The notes below the pieces were generated by a model. That model saw nothing but the letters and a program-made list of their open reading frames with translations. It had not been told where the DNA came from and made no database searches. Made by a program: the position numbers and the translations under genes. A stretch of DNA of 64,000 nucleotides from an uncultured Microbulbifer sp. Lineage in GTDB: Bacteria; Pseudomonadota; Gammaproteobacteria; Pseudomonadales; Cellvibrionaceae. Below are positions 1-10,798 of this stretch, piece by piece. Location: NCBI RefSeq assembly GCF_947504145.1, contig NZ_CANNGQ010000001.1, positions 186,001 to 250,000 of the forward strand, given 5' to 3'. How positions within the stretch are numbered: position 1 is the first letter of the stretch; each line of letters starts with the position of its first letter.

Positions 1-240
1 GACAATGGCGTTGCTGCAGAGAAAAAACTGGTCGGCCGTACCTGTGCCGATGAGATTGTTCCCTATCCCCCGGGCATTCCGGTGCTGGTGCCGGGACAGG
101 AAATTTCAGCACAGATTGTGCAGTTTCTGCAGCAGTTGTTGCAGGGGCAGAATGCCACGGAAATTCACGGGCTGATTTTCCGCTCGGATGAGCCCATGCT
201 GCGTGTGATGAAAAAATCGGAACCGGCTGCAAAAAAGTGA
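1..240 (+). CDS. Orn/Lys/Arg decarboxylase, C-terminal fragment
   Basis: Only the last 79 codons are in the window; the gene begins before base 1 and stops with TGA at 238-240. The visible part contains ADEIVPYPPGIPVLVPGQEI, typical of the C-terminal domain of PLP-dependent ornithine/lysine/arginine decarboxylases (fold type I), which convert basic amino acids to polyamines or cadaverine in the cytoplasm. The PLP lysine and the rest of the catalytic core lie outside, so the substrate cannot be told. The next gene starts 77 bp downstream on the same strand. Confidence 0.75.
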   Translation, partial: DNGVAAEKKLVGRTCADEIVPYPPGIPVLVPGQEISAQIVQFLQQLLQGQNATEIHGLIFRSDEPMLRVMKKSEPAAKK

Positions 241-317
241 TCTCTCAGTTTAAGTGATGATTGATCGCCCTGCGGCAGCAGTGTAGTTTCTGCAGCTCGA
301 TGAAGGAGCCAAGTAGC

Positions 318-1088
318 ATGCAGAAACTGGACTGGAAGAATCACGTCGCCGCAATCTGGCGGGCAAAGCAGGGAATACTCAAGCCTGTGCGGCGCATGGA
401 CCCGATCGAATTGGATCAGCTGCTGGGGGTGGACCAGCAGAAGCTGCAGCTTGTGGAAAACACGCAAAAATTTTTGCGCGGAGAGCCCGCCAACCACACA
501 CTGTTATGGGGTGCGCGTGGTACCGGCAAGTCCAGCCTGATCAAGGGGTTGCTGAACCGTTTTGGGGACGATGGCCTGCGTTGTGTCGAGGTCGGCCTCG
601 AGGATCTGGAAGACCTGCCGGAAATCGTCGACCTGTTGGACAGTGGCGATGCGCGCAATTACCGCTTTATTCTGTTTTGTGATGATTTTTCGTTTGAGAA
701 AGGCGATGGACGTTACAAAGCGCTGAAAACCATTCTCGCCGGCTCCCTCGAACTGCCGCCAGAGAATGTCCTCCTGTATGCCACCTCCAACCGCCGTCAC
801 CTGATCCCAGAGAACGCATCAGACAATCAGCAGACAAAAATCGTGAATGGTGAACTGCACCACGGCGACGTGGTTGAGGAGACCCTGTCTCTCGCCGACC
901 GCTTCGGCCTCTGGTTGAGTTTCTACCCCGCCGACTGGGATAGTTACCTGAAGATGGTGGACCAGTACTTCAACGAGTTTGACGGCGACCGCGAGCAACT
1001 CCACACCGCCGCCAGACAGTTCGCCATGCTCCGTGCCAGCCACAGCGGACGGACGGCGGAGCAGTTTTCCCGAAGTTATATCGCGTAA
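318..1088 (+). CDS. DUF815-family P-loop ATPase
   Basis: A 256-residue AAA-like ATPase. Walker A GARGTGKSS is at about residues 65-73, followed by a hydrophobic strand ending in FCDDFSF (Walker B-like) and a sensor-like stretch LLYATSNRRHLIPE, the usual order in DUF815 proteins. The family's biological role is not known. The ATG at 318 is preferred over an in-frame TTG at 261 and an ATG at 300 because AAGGAG lies 9 nt upstream of it. Length fits the family. The following 115 bp hold a possible promoter for the next gene. Confidence 0.8.
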   Translation: MQKLDWKNHVAAIWRAKQGILKPVRRMDPIELDQLLGVDQQKLQLVENTQKFLRGEPANHTLLWGARGTGKSSLIKGLLNRFGDDGLRCVEVGLEDLEDLPEIVDLLDSGDARNYRFILFCDDFSFEKGDGRYKALKTILAGSLELPPENVLLYATSNRRHLIPENASDNQQTKIVNGELHHGDVVEETLSLADRFGLWLSFYPADWDSYLKMVDQYFNEFDGDREQLHTAARQFAMLRASHSGRTAEQFSRSYIA

Positions 1089-1095
1089 TTTCCGC

Positions 1096-1126
1096 TTGAC
1101 ATAGGTCGCGGATAAACTGGTATTGT
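1096..1126 (+). promoter_or_regulatory. possible sigma-70 promoter for the TPR-like gene
   Basis: A perfect TTGACA box at 1096-1101 is followed by TATTGT at 1121-1126. The 19-bp spacer is longer than ideal. It lies 78 bp upstream of the ATG at 1204. Read by eye only. Confidence 0.3.
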
Positions 1127-1203
1127 TTCTGTAATACGTTGTTCTCATTCGCAATGAAGCGTTTTGCGCCAATCTAGCACATTGAAACCCCAAGGGACGT
1201 CCT

Positions 1204-1614
1204 ATGGAGCAATGGAAGGCAGTCATGAGCTCAGCCAATCGCGCGTATCAGGAAGGGCGCGAGAGTGATGCAGAGCAACTTTATCAGTCGGCATGTCAGC
1301 GTGCGGTTCCACTACTTACCGAGTGGCAGGATCACGAAGCGGCAATTGCAATGCTCGCGGTGAGTAACCAGAACCTTGCGGATCTGTATTTCAGCCAGAG
1401 CCGTTATGATGAGGCACTTGTGGTTTACGGTGGGTTATTGCGCACGCTCACAGAGCTTAGCCAGAATAAACGCGGCGATAGTCAGCTGGCCCATTTCGCC
1501 GAGAGCGCTCTGGAAAAAGCGGGCGCGGAACTTTCTCAGGAAGTCCGTCGGCGCGAACTGGCGCTGCCAGAAAGTAATCCGGACCTGGAACCTATCCGTT
1601 CCCTGATGTCCTGA
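1204..1614 (+). CDS. small TPR-like protein of unknown function
   Basis: A 136-residue soluble protein with no signal peptide or membrane segment. Its pattern (ANRAYQEGRESDAEQLYQSA, then NLADLYFSQSRYDEALVVYG) matches two tetratricopeptide-type helical hairpins, so it probably mediates a protein contact. No specific family is recognised. AGGGACG sits about 9 nt before the ATG. It converges on the AidB-like gene; only 43 bp separate the two stops and no strong terminator hairpin is visible there. Confidence 0.7.
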   Translation: MEQWKAVMSSANRAYQEGRESDAEQLYQSACQRAVPLLTEWQDHEAAIAMLAVSNQNLADLYFSQSRYDEALVVYGGLLRTLTELSQNKRGDSQLAHFAESALEKAGAELSQEVRRRELALPESNPDLEPIRSLMS

Positions 1615-1657
1615 ATTACCCCGTGATTCCGGCAATTTTTACTGAGCGTGTTTCCGG

Positions 1658-3316
1658 CTAAACAACCAGCGGGTTGCCGCGCTCAATAATGGATTGTACG
1701 TCCACACCCACCGGTAATGTTCCCGTATTGCCCATGCCTCGCGCGCCTAGCCGCGAGGCGATAAATCCTTCTGCCACTGCACTATTGCCGCCCTGTATCA
1801 ATAAGTGGGATTGCATGGTGAGTGCCATCTGATCCACCAGGTGGCGGGCGCGGTATTCGGCATTATCGAGGTTGCCGAGGTCATCTTTCAGATTGTCGAC
1901 CGCCATGTCATAGAGTGGATCACTGCCTTTACTCTTTGCCAGCTCGTCGTACCAGTTGGTGAGGACCGCGGGTGTTTTTGCCAGTGCGCGCAGCACATCC
2001 AGCGCCTGAATGTTACCGGAACCCTCCCAGATTGCGTTGATGGGCGCATCGCGGTAGAGGCGGGCGGTAATGAAGTTTTCAATTACACCGTTGCCGCCAA
2101 GGCACTCCATGGCCTCGTAAGCGTGGTGCGGGGTGCGTTTGCAGATCCAGTATTTGCCCACCGCTGTGCCCAGGCGCATCAATAGCTTCTGCTGCTCGTT
2201 GTCGAGGTTATCCATTGCCTGCGCCATGCGCATGGTCATTGCGATGGACCCCTCCACTTCCAACTGTAAATCCGCAAGCACATTCTGCATCAGCGGCTGG
2301 TCGATCAGGGTTTTGCCGAAGGCGCTGCGCTGGCTGGTGTGGTAAATCGCCTGGAGAGTGGCCTGACGTTGGCCGCCGGACGAGCCGATCATACAGTCGA
2401 AGCGGGTGGCCGAAACCATTTCGATGATTGCCGGCACACCGCGACCTTCTTCACCCACAAGCCAACCGAGAGCGCCGCGTAATTCGATTTCCGAGGAGGC
2501 ATTGGAGACATTGCCTGCCTTGTCTTTCAACCGCTGTACCTGGATGGGGTTTTTACTGCCGTCCGGGCGCCAGCGGGGAACCAGAAAACAGCTGAGCCCT
2601 GCATCGGTCTGCGCCAGCATCAGGAAGGCGTCGCACATCGGGGCGGAGGTAAACCATTTGTGCCCTACGATTTCGTAGGTGCCATCGCCGCTGGGTATGG
2701 CCGTGGTGGTGTTGGCGCGCACGTCGGAGCCGCCCTGTTTTTCGGTCATCCCCATACCGATAGTGACGGTGCTTTTCTCGGTGTGCGGGCGGTTGCTCGG
2801 GTCGTAGCCGCGGTTGGTGATTTTGGGGAGCCACTCTTTTGCCAATGCCGGTGTGAGATTGATCGAGGGAACCGAGGCAAAGGTCATGGTTATCGGGCAG
2901 CCGTGGCCGGCTTCCACCTGGCTGTGCAAATAGTATTTTGCAGCACGCACCACATGGGCGCCGGGCTTGGGGGCTGTCCAGGGGGCAGAGTGCAGCCCCT
3001 CGCTCAAAGCCAGCTGCATCAGCTGGTGGTAGGCCGGATGGTAACTCACCTGGTCGATGCGGTTGCCTATGCGGTCGTGGGGCTCGAATTCGGGCTTGTG
3101 GTGATTCGCCTGAAAGCCGCGCTCAATCCACTCCGGGCGACCGCAGACTTCACCGTAGCGCTGCAGGTCATCTTCCGCCCAGTGGCCACCGTTGCGTAGC
3201 ACCGCATCCTGTAGCGCAGTGTCCCCGGTGTACAGGTTGTGGCCCTGCAGTGGTTTGGGCTGATTCAGCACTTGATGGGTATTTGTTCGATCAATTGGCG
3301 CTTTGTGTTGTGTCAT
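1658..3316 (-). CDS. AidB-type acyl-CoA dehydrogenase
   Basis: A 552-residue FAD-dependent acyl-CoA dehydrogenase. It follows E. coli AidB closely in order and spacing: N-terminal VLNQPKPL and NLY, then the flavin/substrate region CPITMTFASVP, IGMGMTEKQGGSDVR, VGHKWFTSAP, then LKDKAGNVSNAS and the C-terminal AMECLGGNGVIE and IWEGSGNIQALDVLRA. AidB is induced in the adaptive response to alkylation and binds DNA, but members outside enterics may act in fatty or branched-chain acyl-CoA oxidation. The ATG at 3316 has GGAGG about 9 nt upstream and is preferred over the ATG at 3346. No ada or alkB gene is nearby, so the role stays open. Confidence 0.88.
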   Translation of the reverse strand: MTQHKAPIDRTNTHQVLNQPKPLQGHNLYTGDTALQDAVLRNGGHWAEDDLQRYGEVCGRPEWIERGFQANHHKPEFEPHDRIGNRIDQVSYHPAYHQLMQLALSEGLHSAPWTAPKPGAHVVRAAKYYLHSQVEAGHGCPITMTFASVPSINLTPALAKEWLPKITNRGYDPSNRPHTEKSTVTIGMGMTEKQGGSDVRANTTTAIPSGDGTYEIVGHKWFTSAPMCDAFLMLAQTDAGLSCFLVPRWRPDGSKNPIQVQRLKDKAGNVSNASSEIELRGALGWLVGEEGRGVPAIIEMVSATRFDCMIGSSGGQRQATLQAIYHTSQRSAFGKTLIDQPLMQNVLADLQLEVEGSIAMTMRMAQAMDNLDNEQQKLLMRLGTAVGKYWICKRTPHHAYEAMECLGGNGVIENFITARLYRDAPINAIWEGSGNIQALDVLRALAKTPAVLTNWYDELAKSKGSDPLYDMAVDNLKDDLGNLDNAEYRARHLVDQMALTMQSHLLIQGGNSAVAEGFIASRLGARGMGNTGTLPVGVDVQSIIERGNPLVV

Positions 3317-3501
3317 GGATGCAGGCCTCCGGCTGGTATTGAACATCCTAGCCGTTCAACGGGACATGAGCTTGGCCAAGGGTGTCGGATTGGTTGGCTT
3401 GTTGCGCCAGATTCACACCCAGTAATTAACCTGTAGCCTGCAGGGCCTTGCCCGTAGGCGAACCTGTCGGCGCGCCTGCAGAGCTGGTTCTTAAAGACCT
3501 T

Positions 3502-3530
3502 TTGACAGCGTTGTCACCGCGCGGTATGAA
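3502..3530 (+). promoter_or_regulatory. chitinase promoter with NagR-like operator
   Basis: TTGACA (3502-3507), a 17-bp spacer and TATGAA (3525-3530) form a good sigma-70 promoter about 64 bp before the chitinase ATG. Overlapping the -35 box is the palindrome TGACAGCGTTGTCA (3503-3516). This matches the core of the NagR (LacI-family) operator described for marine gammaproteobacteria, AATGACARCGYTGTCATT. A repressor bound there would block RNA polymerase, so induction by N-acetylglucosamine or chitin products is inferred. The same palindrome precedes the GH20 gene at 58955. Confidence 0.7.
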
Positions 3531-3593
3531 GAGATACGATACGGCCAGAAGCAAGATTAAAGACAAACCCGGACATTAAGTAAGGAGAGAACG

Positions 3594-4712
3594 ATGGGTA
3601 ACTGGTTGCGTTGGAGCAGTCTGTGGTTGGCGCTATTGGCTAGTGGAGCCTTGGCAGATAGTGGATCGGAGGCCCCGCCGGTCAGCCCCGATGAGATGGC
3701 AGTAATGGGCTATTACACCGGTGATGGTCGCGACCTCGCCCGATATGACTTTAATAAGCTCACGCACCTGATCTACAGCTTTGTGTATCTGGATGGTAAC
3801 GAAATGGCATTTCGCGACGAGAACGCGAGAGCCTCCTATCGGCGCCTGTTGGCACTGAAAGCGCAGTATCCTCACCTCAGAGTGATGTTGGCTCTGGGAG
3901 GGTGGGGTGGGTGCGAACCCTGCTCGGACGTATTTTCCTCCGCAGAGAATCGACGCGCTTTTGCACAATCGGTGAAGACCGCGCTCGATGAAATCGGTGG
4001 AGATGGTCTCGACATGGATTGGGAGTACCCGTCTATCGAAGGGCATCCGGGCCACCCGTTCAAGCCGGAAGATCGCGACAATTTCACTGCGCTGGTGCGG
4101 CAGTTGCGCGCTACTTTGGGTCAAAACTATTTGATTACCGTTGCCGCCGGAGGCTTTGATGAGTTTCTGCAAAAGTCACTCGACTGGCAGGCGGTGACGC
4201 CGTTGATTAACAGCGTCAACCTGATGAGTTACGACCTGGTCAACGGCTTCAGCACCGTAACTGGCCACCACACACCACTCTATTCCACGGAGCGGCAGAA
4301 GCAGTCCACCGACAATGCGGTGCAGTTTCTTCTGAATGCCGGCGTTCCGGCGCAGAAAATCGTGATTGGTGCGGCGTTTTATTCCCGTGTCTGGGAAGGC
4401 GTAGAAAAGGGCAGTAACGGTCGCTATCAGAGCGGCAAGCATGTACCGGGATTGCGCTTTTCCCAACAGGGTGCGGAGTACCGGGAAGTGAATGGCTACA
4501 GCGTCTTTTGGGATGAGGAGGCCGGCGCGGCTTACGCCTATAACCCGGAACAAAAACGCTACGCGACGTTTGATAACCCGAAGTCAGTCGCGCTGAAAAC
4601 GGAGTATGCGAAAAAGCTCGGGTTGGGCGGCATCATGTTTTGGGAATTGCCGGGAGACAGCGAAGAGGGAGTGTTACTCGACGCAATTTATTCCGCAAAA
4701 ACCGCAGAATAG
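3594..4712 (+). CDS. secreted GH18 chitinase
   Basis: A 372-residue glycoside hydrolase family 18 enzyme that cleaves beta-1,4 links in chitin. A signal peptide (hydrophobic LWLALLASGALADS, residues 10-23) predicts export. The SxGG-type strand MLALGGWGG is at residues 98-106 and the catalytic DGLDMDWE at 137-144, with Glu144 the acid/base. The later NLMSYDL and GGIMFWELPGD are also usual GH18 strands. There is no separate chitin-binding module, so it is a single-domain enzyme. GGAGAG lies before the ATG. An NagR-like operator overlaps its promoter, linking it to the GH20 enzyme 55 kb away. Confidence 0.92.
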   Translation: MGNWLRWSSLWLALLASGALADSGSEAPPVSPDEMAVMGYYTGDGRDLARYDFNKLTHLIYSFVYLDGNEMAFRDENARASYRRLLALKAQYPHLRVMLALGGWGGCEPCSDVFSSAENRRAFAQSVKTALDEIGGDGLDMDWEYPSIEGHPGHPFKPEDRDNFTALVRQLRATLGQNYLITVAAGGFDEFLQKSLDWQAVTPLINSVNLMSYDLVNGFSTVTGHHTPLYSTERQKQSTDNAVQFLLNAGVPAQKIVIGAAFYSRVWEGVEKGSNGRYQSGKHVPGLRFSQQGAEYREVNGYSVFWDEEAGAAYAYNPEQKRYATFDNPKSVALKTEYAKKLGLGGIMFWELPGDSEEGVLLDAIYSAKTAE

Positions 4713-4718
4713 TAAGCT

Positions 4719-4743
4719 GTAGGAGCCTGCCCTGCAGGCGAAC
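4719..4743. repeat. REP-like palindrome, copy 1
   Basis: GTAGGAGCCTGCCCTGCAGG followed by CGAA, with inverted GCCTGC/GCAGGC arms (4725-4730, 4734-4739). Nearly the same string occurs at 16868-16891, also just past the 3' end of a gene. The layout resembles Pseudomonas-type REP sequences (GTAGGAGC...GCGAA). Confidence 0.55.
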
Positions 4744-4750
4744 AGAGCGA

Positions 4751-4773
4751 AGTACGCACTAGAAGTGCGTACT
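4751..4773. terminator. hairpin between convergent chitinase and holA
   Basis: A perfect 10-bp stem, AGTACGCACT (4751-4760) and AGTGCGTACT (4764-4773), with a 3-nt loop AGA. It sits between converging genes and overlaps the last two bases of the holA stop codon. There is no T-run, so an intrinsic terminator is likely but not certain. Confidence 0.5.
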
Positions 4774-5776
4774 AGATGCTGCGTTTGCCGGAGAGGTTCA
4801 GTGTGAGCTCCAGCAAGCCCGCCCAGGGATCCATTTCCTTGCCGCCTTTGATGGCGTTGTCGACTGCGCGGGCGCGGAGCAGGAAGTTTTGCAGGTGGCG
4901 GGGCCGCAGGCGTTGGCAGGCGGATTGGACCAGCGGCTGGCGTTTTTGAATGCGCACCAGGCGGTTGATTGGTTGGCCCTGGTCCAGTTTCTCCTGGGTT
5001 TCCAGTAGCGTGCGAATTTCGCGGGCGATGGCCCAGAGCACTACCGGGGCTTCGACGCCTTCGGCGCGCAGCCCCTGTAGTGTACGAACCGCGCCAGCGG
5101 CATCGGCGGCAAGGGCTTTGTCTATCAGGCCGAAGACGTCGTAGCGGGCGGAGCTGGCGACGGCATTATTCATGGTCTCGGCGGTGATAATGTTGTCGTT
5201 GGCCAGCAGCTTCAGTTTTTCGATTTCCTGGCTGGCGGCGAGCAAGTTGCCTTCCACCCGTTCGGCGAGAATCTGGATGGCTTCCGGCTCGGCGTCGAGG
5301 CCGTTCGCGCGCAGGCGCTGGTGGATCCAGCGGGGCATTTCCGAGGCGTCGACAGGCCAGATCTGAATCAGTACACCCTTGGCTTCCAGGGCTTTTACCC
5401 ACTTGCTGTTCAGTTGCGAGCGGTCGAGGCGTGGCAGGACTAGCAGCAGCAGGGTTTCGTCGTTCGCCATGCTGGCGAATTCCTGTAGCGCTTTGCTGCC
5501 TTTGTCGCCGGGTTTGCCGCCGGGCAGGCGGAGTTCGATAATTTTTTTATCGGCGAACAGGGACATACTGCCAGCGGCGGAAAGCAGTTGCCCCCAGTCG
5601 AAGTTGTGTTCGCCGTGCAGCAGTTCGCGCTCGTTGAAATCGTGTTTGCGCGCGGCCTCGCGGATACTGTCGCAGCACTCCTGTACCAACAGCGGTTCGT
5701 CGCCGGTGACGACGTAGATGGGGGCGAGACCCTGGCGAAGGTTTTGCGCCAGTTGGCGAGGATTGATACGTGGCAT
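4772..5776 (-). CDS. holA: DNA polymerase III subunit delta
   Basis: A 334-residue clamp-loader subunit that opens the beta sliding clamp. The N-terminal MPRINPRQLAQNLRQGLAPIYVVTGDEPLLVQE is typical of HolA, as are EFNERELLHGE-like and LRLPGGKPGDKG segments and the C-terminal helical collar domain. Length equals the family norm. The start codon overlaps the lptE stop by one base (TGATG), so lptE and holA are translationally coupled and probably cotranscribed with leuS, the same order as in Pseudomonas. Confidence 0.95.
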   Translation of the reverse strand: MPRINPRQLAQNLRQGLAPIYVVTGDEPLLVQECCDSIREAARKHDFNERELLHGEHNFDWGQLLSAAGSMSLFADKKIIELRLPGGKPGDKGSKALQEFASMANDETLLLLVLPRLDRSQLNSKWVKALEAKGVLIQIWPVDASEMPRWIHQRLRANGLDAEPEAIQILAERVEGNLLAASQEIEKLKLLANDNIITAETMNNAVASSARYDVFGLIDKALAADAAGAVRTLQGLRAEGVEAPVVLWAIAREIRTLLETQEKLDQGQPINRLVRIQKRQPLVQSACQRLRPRHLQNFLLRARAVDNAIKGGKEMDPWAGLLELTLNLSGKRSI

Positions 5777-6306
5777 CAGGGGGCTGCCGGATTATCGGTG
5801 ACGGGAGCGCTGATCTCTATACGGCGCAGGCGGTCGATAATGCGGCTTATGAGCTCGCGGCGCATTTCTTCGCGCTGTAGGCGCTCTTCTTCGCCTTTAC
5901 TCACCACTTCGGCGTCGTCCCACTCCAGTGTGCGGTAGACATCTGCCCGGGCTTGGGTGAGCAGGTCACGGCCGTTTTTATCTTGCACGCTGTATTCGGC
6001 ACTGGTGATCAGTTCGTATTCGGAGGCGCGACCTCGGGCATCCACGGAGACGGTGCGTTTTTTCTCGATCTCTCGGTGAATGGTGAGGGTGAAATCGGCT
6101 TCGACCGGGTCTTCCGCGAGTGGCAGACCGCTGGTTTGCAGCAGGCGGGTGATGCTGTCGGCCAGTTCGCTTCTGGGGTCTTCGGTGGTGATGTAGAGCT
6201 TGCTGCCGGGGGGGAAGTTTTTCGGTGCGCCGCGGAGGTGCCAGCCACAGGCTGAGATTGCAACGGCCAGGATTATTGCGGTTATGCGGAGCACTGTATT
6301 TTTCAT
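5776..6306 (-). CDS. lptE: LPS-assembly lipoprotein LptE
   Basis: A 176-residue outer-membrane lipoprotein that plugs the LptD barrel and helps insert lipopolysaccharide. The signal peptide ends in a lipobox, AVAISAC, giving lipidated Cys20, followed by GWHLRGAPKNFPPGSKLYI, the conserved start of mature LptE. The ATG at 6306 is chosen because it directly precedes the signal peptide; upstream in-frame codons run through the palindromic element at 6336-6446 and encode nothing lipoprotein-like. Gene order leuS-lptE-holA supports the assignment. Confidence 0.93.
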   Translation of the reverse strand: MKNTVLRITAIILAVAISACGWHLRGAPKNFPPGSKLYITTEDPRSELADSITRLLQTSGLPLAEDPVEADFTLTIHREIEKKRTVSVDARGRASEYELITSAEYSVQDKNGRDLLTQARADVYRTLEWDDAEVVSKGEEERLQREEMRRELISRIIDRLRRIEISAPVTDNPAAP

Positions 6307-6335
6307 CTTGGTCCGGTGGTTTTTTGTCTTGTGGC

Positions 6336-6446
6336 GGACGGGCACCGGGTACAGGTTTTCAGGACCGCTGTGAACCCATCCCTGGGCGCTGCGGCGCAAA
6401 CATCCTGTTTGCGACGCACCTGAAAACCTGTACCCGGCACCCGTCC
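6336..6446 (+). repeat. palindromic cloverleaf-like element, copy 1
   Basis: The 28-nt arms 6336-6363 and 6419-6446 are reverse complements at 26 of 28 positions. Between them lie a small hairpin in AACCCATCCCTGGG and an inner stem GCGGCGCAAA / TTTGCGACGC around the loop CATCCTG. It fills most of the gap between leuS (stop 6487) and lptE (start 6306), so it would be in their shared transcript. Related copies are at 53067-53177 and 57159-57271. Confidence 0.85.
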
Positions 6447-6486
6447 TTCGCGTTTGGCTTTATTGCTTCGAAGCGAATTGAATTGG

Positions 6487-9114
<2,628 letters not shown>

Positions 9115-9186
9115 CTATTGGAATGTTCCGAGCGAATACCGCCTGCGCGGTTCTGTCGGAAAACGGCGAATTATAGGAGGGATAGG

Positions 9187-9681
9187 GTGAGTAAGAAACC
9201 TAAAGCCGGCACGAATGCGACGCCGGAGGTGGATAACCCTGATCTGCTGCTGGATGATGAAAAATTGTCCGCCGGGCTGCGCCAGGAGCTGGAAGAGCTG
9301 GTTAGGGACGAACTGGCGGTAGAAAAGCTGACCGCCAACAAGGCCGCCTTCCTGAATGCCTGGCTGAAAGACGACCGGCACAGGGCCGCGGAGTACCTGG
9401 AAGACCTGGGTGGTGAGCTCAAGACTCTGGAGGAGCGCTACGGCGACTGGATGCTGGAGGCCGCCGACCCGACTAAGGCGGCCTGGCCGGCGCTGATGCA
9501 TTGTATCCGCAAGGGCGAGCCCTGGGCCCTGGCCGGAGAAACCGTGGGTGAGGGTGAAGAGCTGCAGTGTCTCGGCTGCGGCTATCGCGCACTGCCGGAT
9601 CCCGGCAGCCAGATCACCCCCTGCCACCGCTGTGGCTACGGCTGTTTCCGCCAGGTCACCGGCGGCCTCGGCGCAGGTTAA
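9187..9681 (+). CDS. zinc-ribbon protein (DUF1451-like)
   Basis: A 164-residue protein made of an N-terminal helical, charged segment and a C-terminal zinc ribbon with CLGCGY and CHRCGYGCF, the four ligands being the paired cysteines. This matches the zinc-ribbon proteins usually found next to leuS in Pseudomonas. The function is unknown. The start is GTG at 9187, with AGGAGG (9175-9180) 6 nt upstream; no ATG is available nearby. Transcribed divergently from leuS. Confidence 0.8.
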   Translation: MSKKPKAGTNATPEVDNPDLLLDDEKLSAGLRQELEELVRDELAVEKLTANKAAFLNAWLKDDRHRAAEYLEDLGGELKTLEERYGDWMLEAADPTKAAWPALMHCIRKGEPWALAGETVGEGEELQCLGCGYRALPDPGSQITPCHRCGYGCFRQVTGGLGAG

Positions 9682-9760
9682 TCGCACTGGCGGCACCGCA
9701 AACAACGGAACCTGAAATCACACACATTCTCGCTTCGCAACAGGATACCCGCTCCGTACG

Positions 9761-10543
9761 ATGGAACTGCAAACTGCCCTGGCCACACTGATTATGCCGC
9801 CCTTTGCTCCGCTGGTGGGGCTGCTGATGGCCTTTGTATTCTGGTTTTTCCCGTCGTCGACGCCCGTCGCGAAACTGTCATTACCGCTCGCGATTCTGTG
9901 CTTCCTCACTCTGTGGATTTGCGCGACCCCTGTGTTTTCTGGCTGGTTAGGGCAGCGGCTGGCCAATCTGCAGGCGCCGGTTCCGGATCTCGAGCCGGCG
10001 GCGGTGGTGGTGCTGGGAGGTGGACGTTACCGGGATGCCGGTACAGGGGCCGAGCGGCTGTCGGCGGCGAGCCTGGAGCGCGTGGCTTGGGCAGTGGAGC
10101 AGGCGCCGGAAAAACTGCCTGTTCTGGTCTCCGGTGGGCGTGTTTACACGGGTGAAAAGGTGCCGGAAGCGGATCTGATGGCCGATGCCATGGAGAATCT
10201 GTTTCAGCGCCCGGTAACCTGGCGTGAGAATTGCAGTCGAACTACGGCGGAAAATGCCACGAATTCCGCGGCACTTTTGCACGACTCCGGCGTCGAAGGG
10301 GTGCTGTTGGTCACGCACTGGTGGCATATGCCCCGGGCTGCCGAAAGTTTTGCCCGTGCCGGTATCCAGGCACGGCCACTGGCGGTAGGTAGTGCCGGTG
10401 AGCTGGTACCCAGAGCCGAGAACGGCCTGTTGCGCTGGCTGCCCAGTGCGGCGGCGCTGATGCGAACCCAGGTGTACTGGCGGGAGTTGGTGGGAGACCA
10501 GTGGTACCGCTGGCGGGCGCTGCCCAAGCGGCGCAGCTGCTGA
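9761..10543 (+). CDS. YdcF/ElyC-family (DUF218) membrane protein
   Basis: A 260-residue protein with two N-terminal membrane helices (about residues 8-30 and 36-55), then a DUF218 domain. The hallmarks are AAVVVLGGGRY, LPVLVSGGRV, the acidic EADLMADAM and ENCSRTTAENATNSA, and VLLVTHWWHMPRA. E. coli ElyC and SanA of this family affect envelope integrity and peptidoglycan synthesis, which suggests an envelope role here. The exact member cannot be told. It starts 79 bp after the zinc-ribbon gene. Confidence 0.85.
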   Translation: MELQTALATLIMPPFAPLVGLLMAFVFWFFPSSTPVAKLSLPLAILCFLTLWICATPVFSGWLGQRLANLQAPVPDLEPAAVVVLGGGRYRDAGTGAERLSAASLERVAWAVEQAPEKLPVLVSGGRVYTGEKVPEADLMADAMENLFQRPVTWRENCSRTTAENATNSAALLHDSGVEGVLLVTHWWHMPRAAESFARAGIQARPLAVGSAGELVPRAENGLLRWLPSAAALMRTQVYWRELVGDQWYRWRALPKRRSC

Positions 10544-10798
10544 CTCAGTAGCCGCATTCGTTCCGGATGGGTGCTTGATGCGCTCAGTATGAATAACTAG
10601 TATGTGCGCCCTCAGGGAAAGTTTCTTCTGAAACCTTGTTTTGAACCAGCGTTTGGAAGCTGACGGGTGCCTGGAGCTTTTGGAGACGAGCCCTGATGAA
10701 TGGAACTCTTAATGTGAGCGATATCAGCGCCGCGCTACTGGCGGCGGCTTCGGCCGGATCGCATATAACAACATAAGAATAATCGAGGTAACGTTCAG
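10544..10798. other. intergenic stretch with one possible tiny ORF
   Basis: No clear gene. An ATG at 10696 opens a 26-codon frame ending TAA at 10774-10776 (MNGTLNVSDISAALLAAASA, then GSHITT), with GGAG about 10 nt upstream. It could be a small peptide or leader for the gene at 10799, or chance. Confidence 0.25.
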
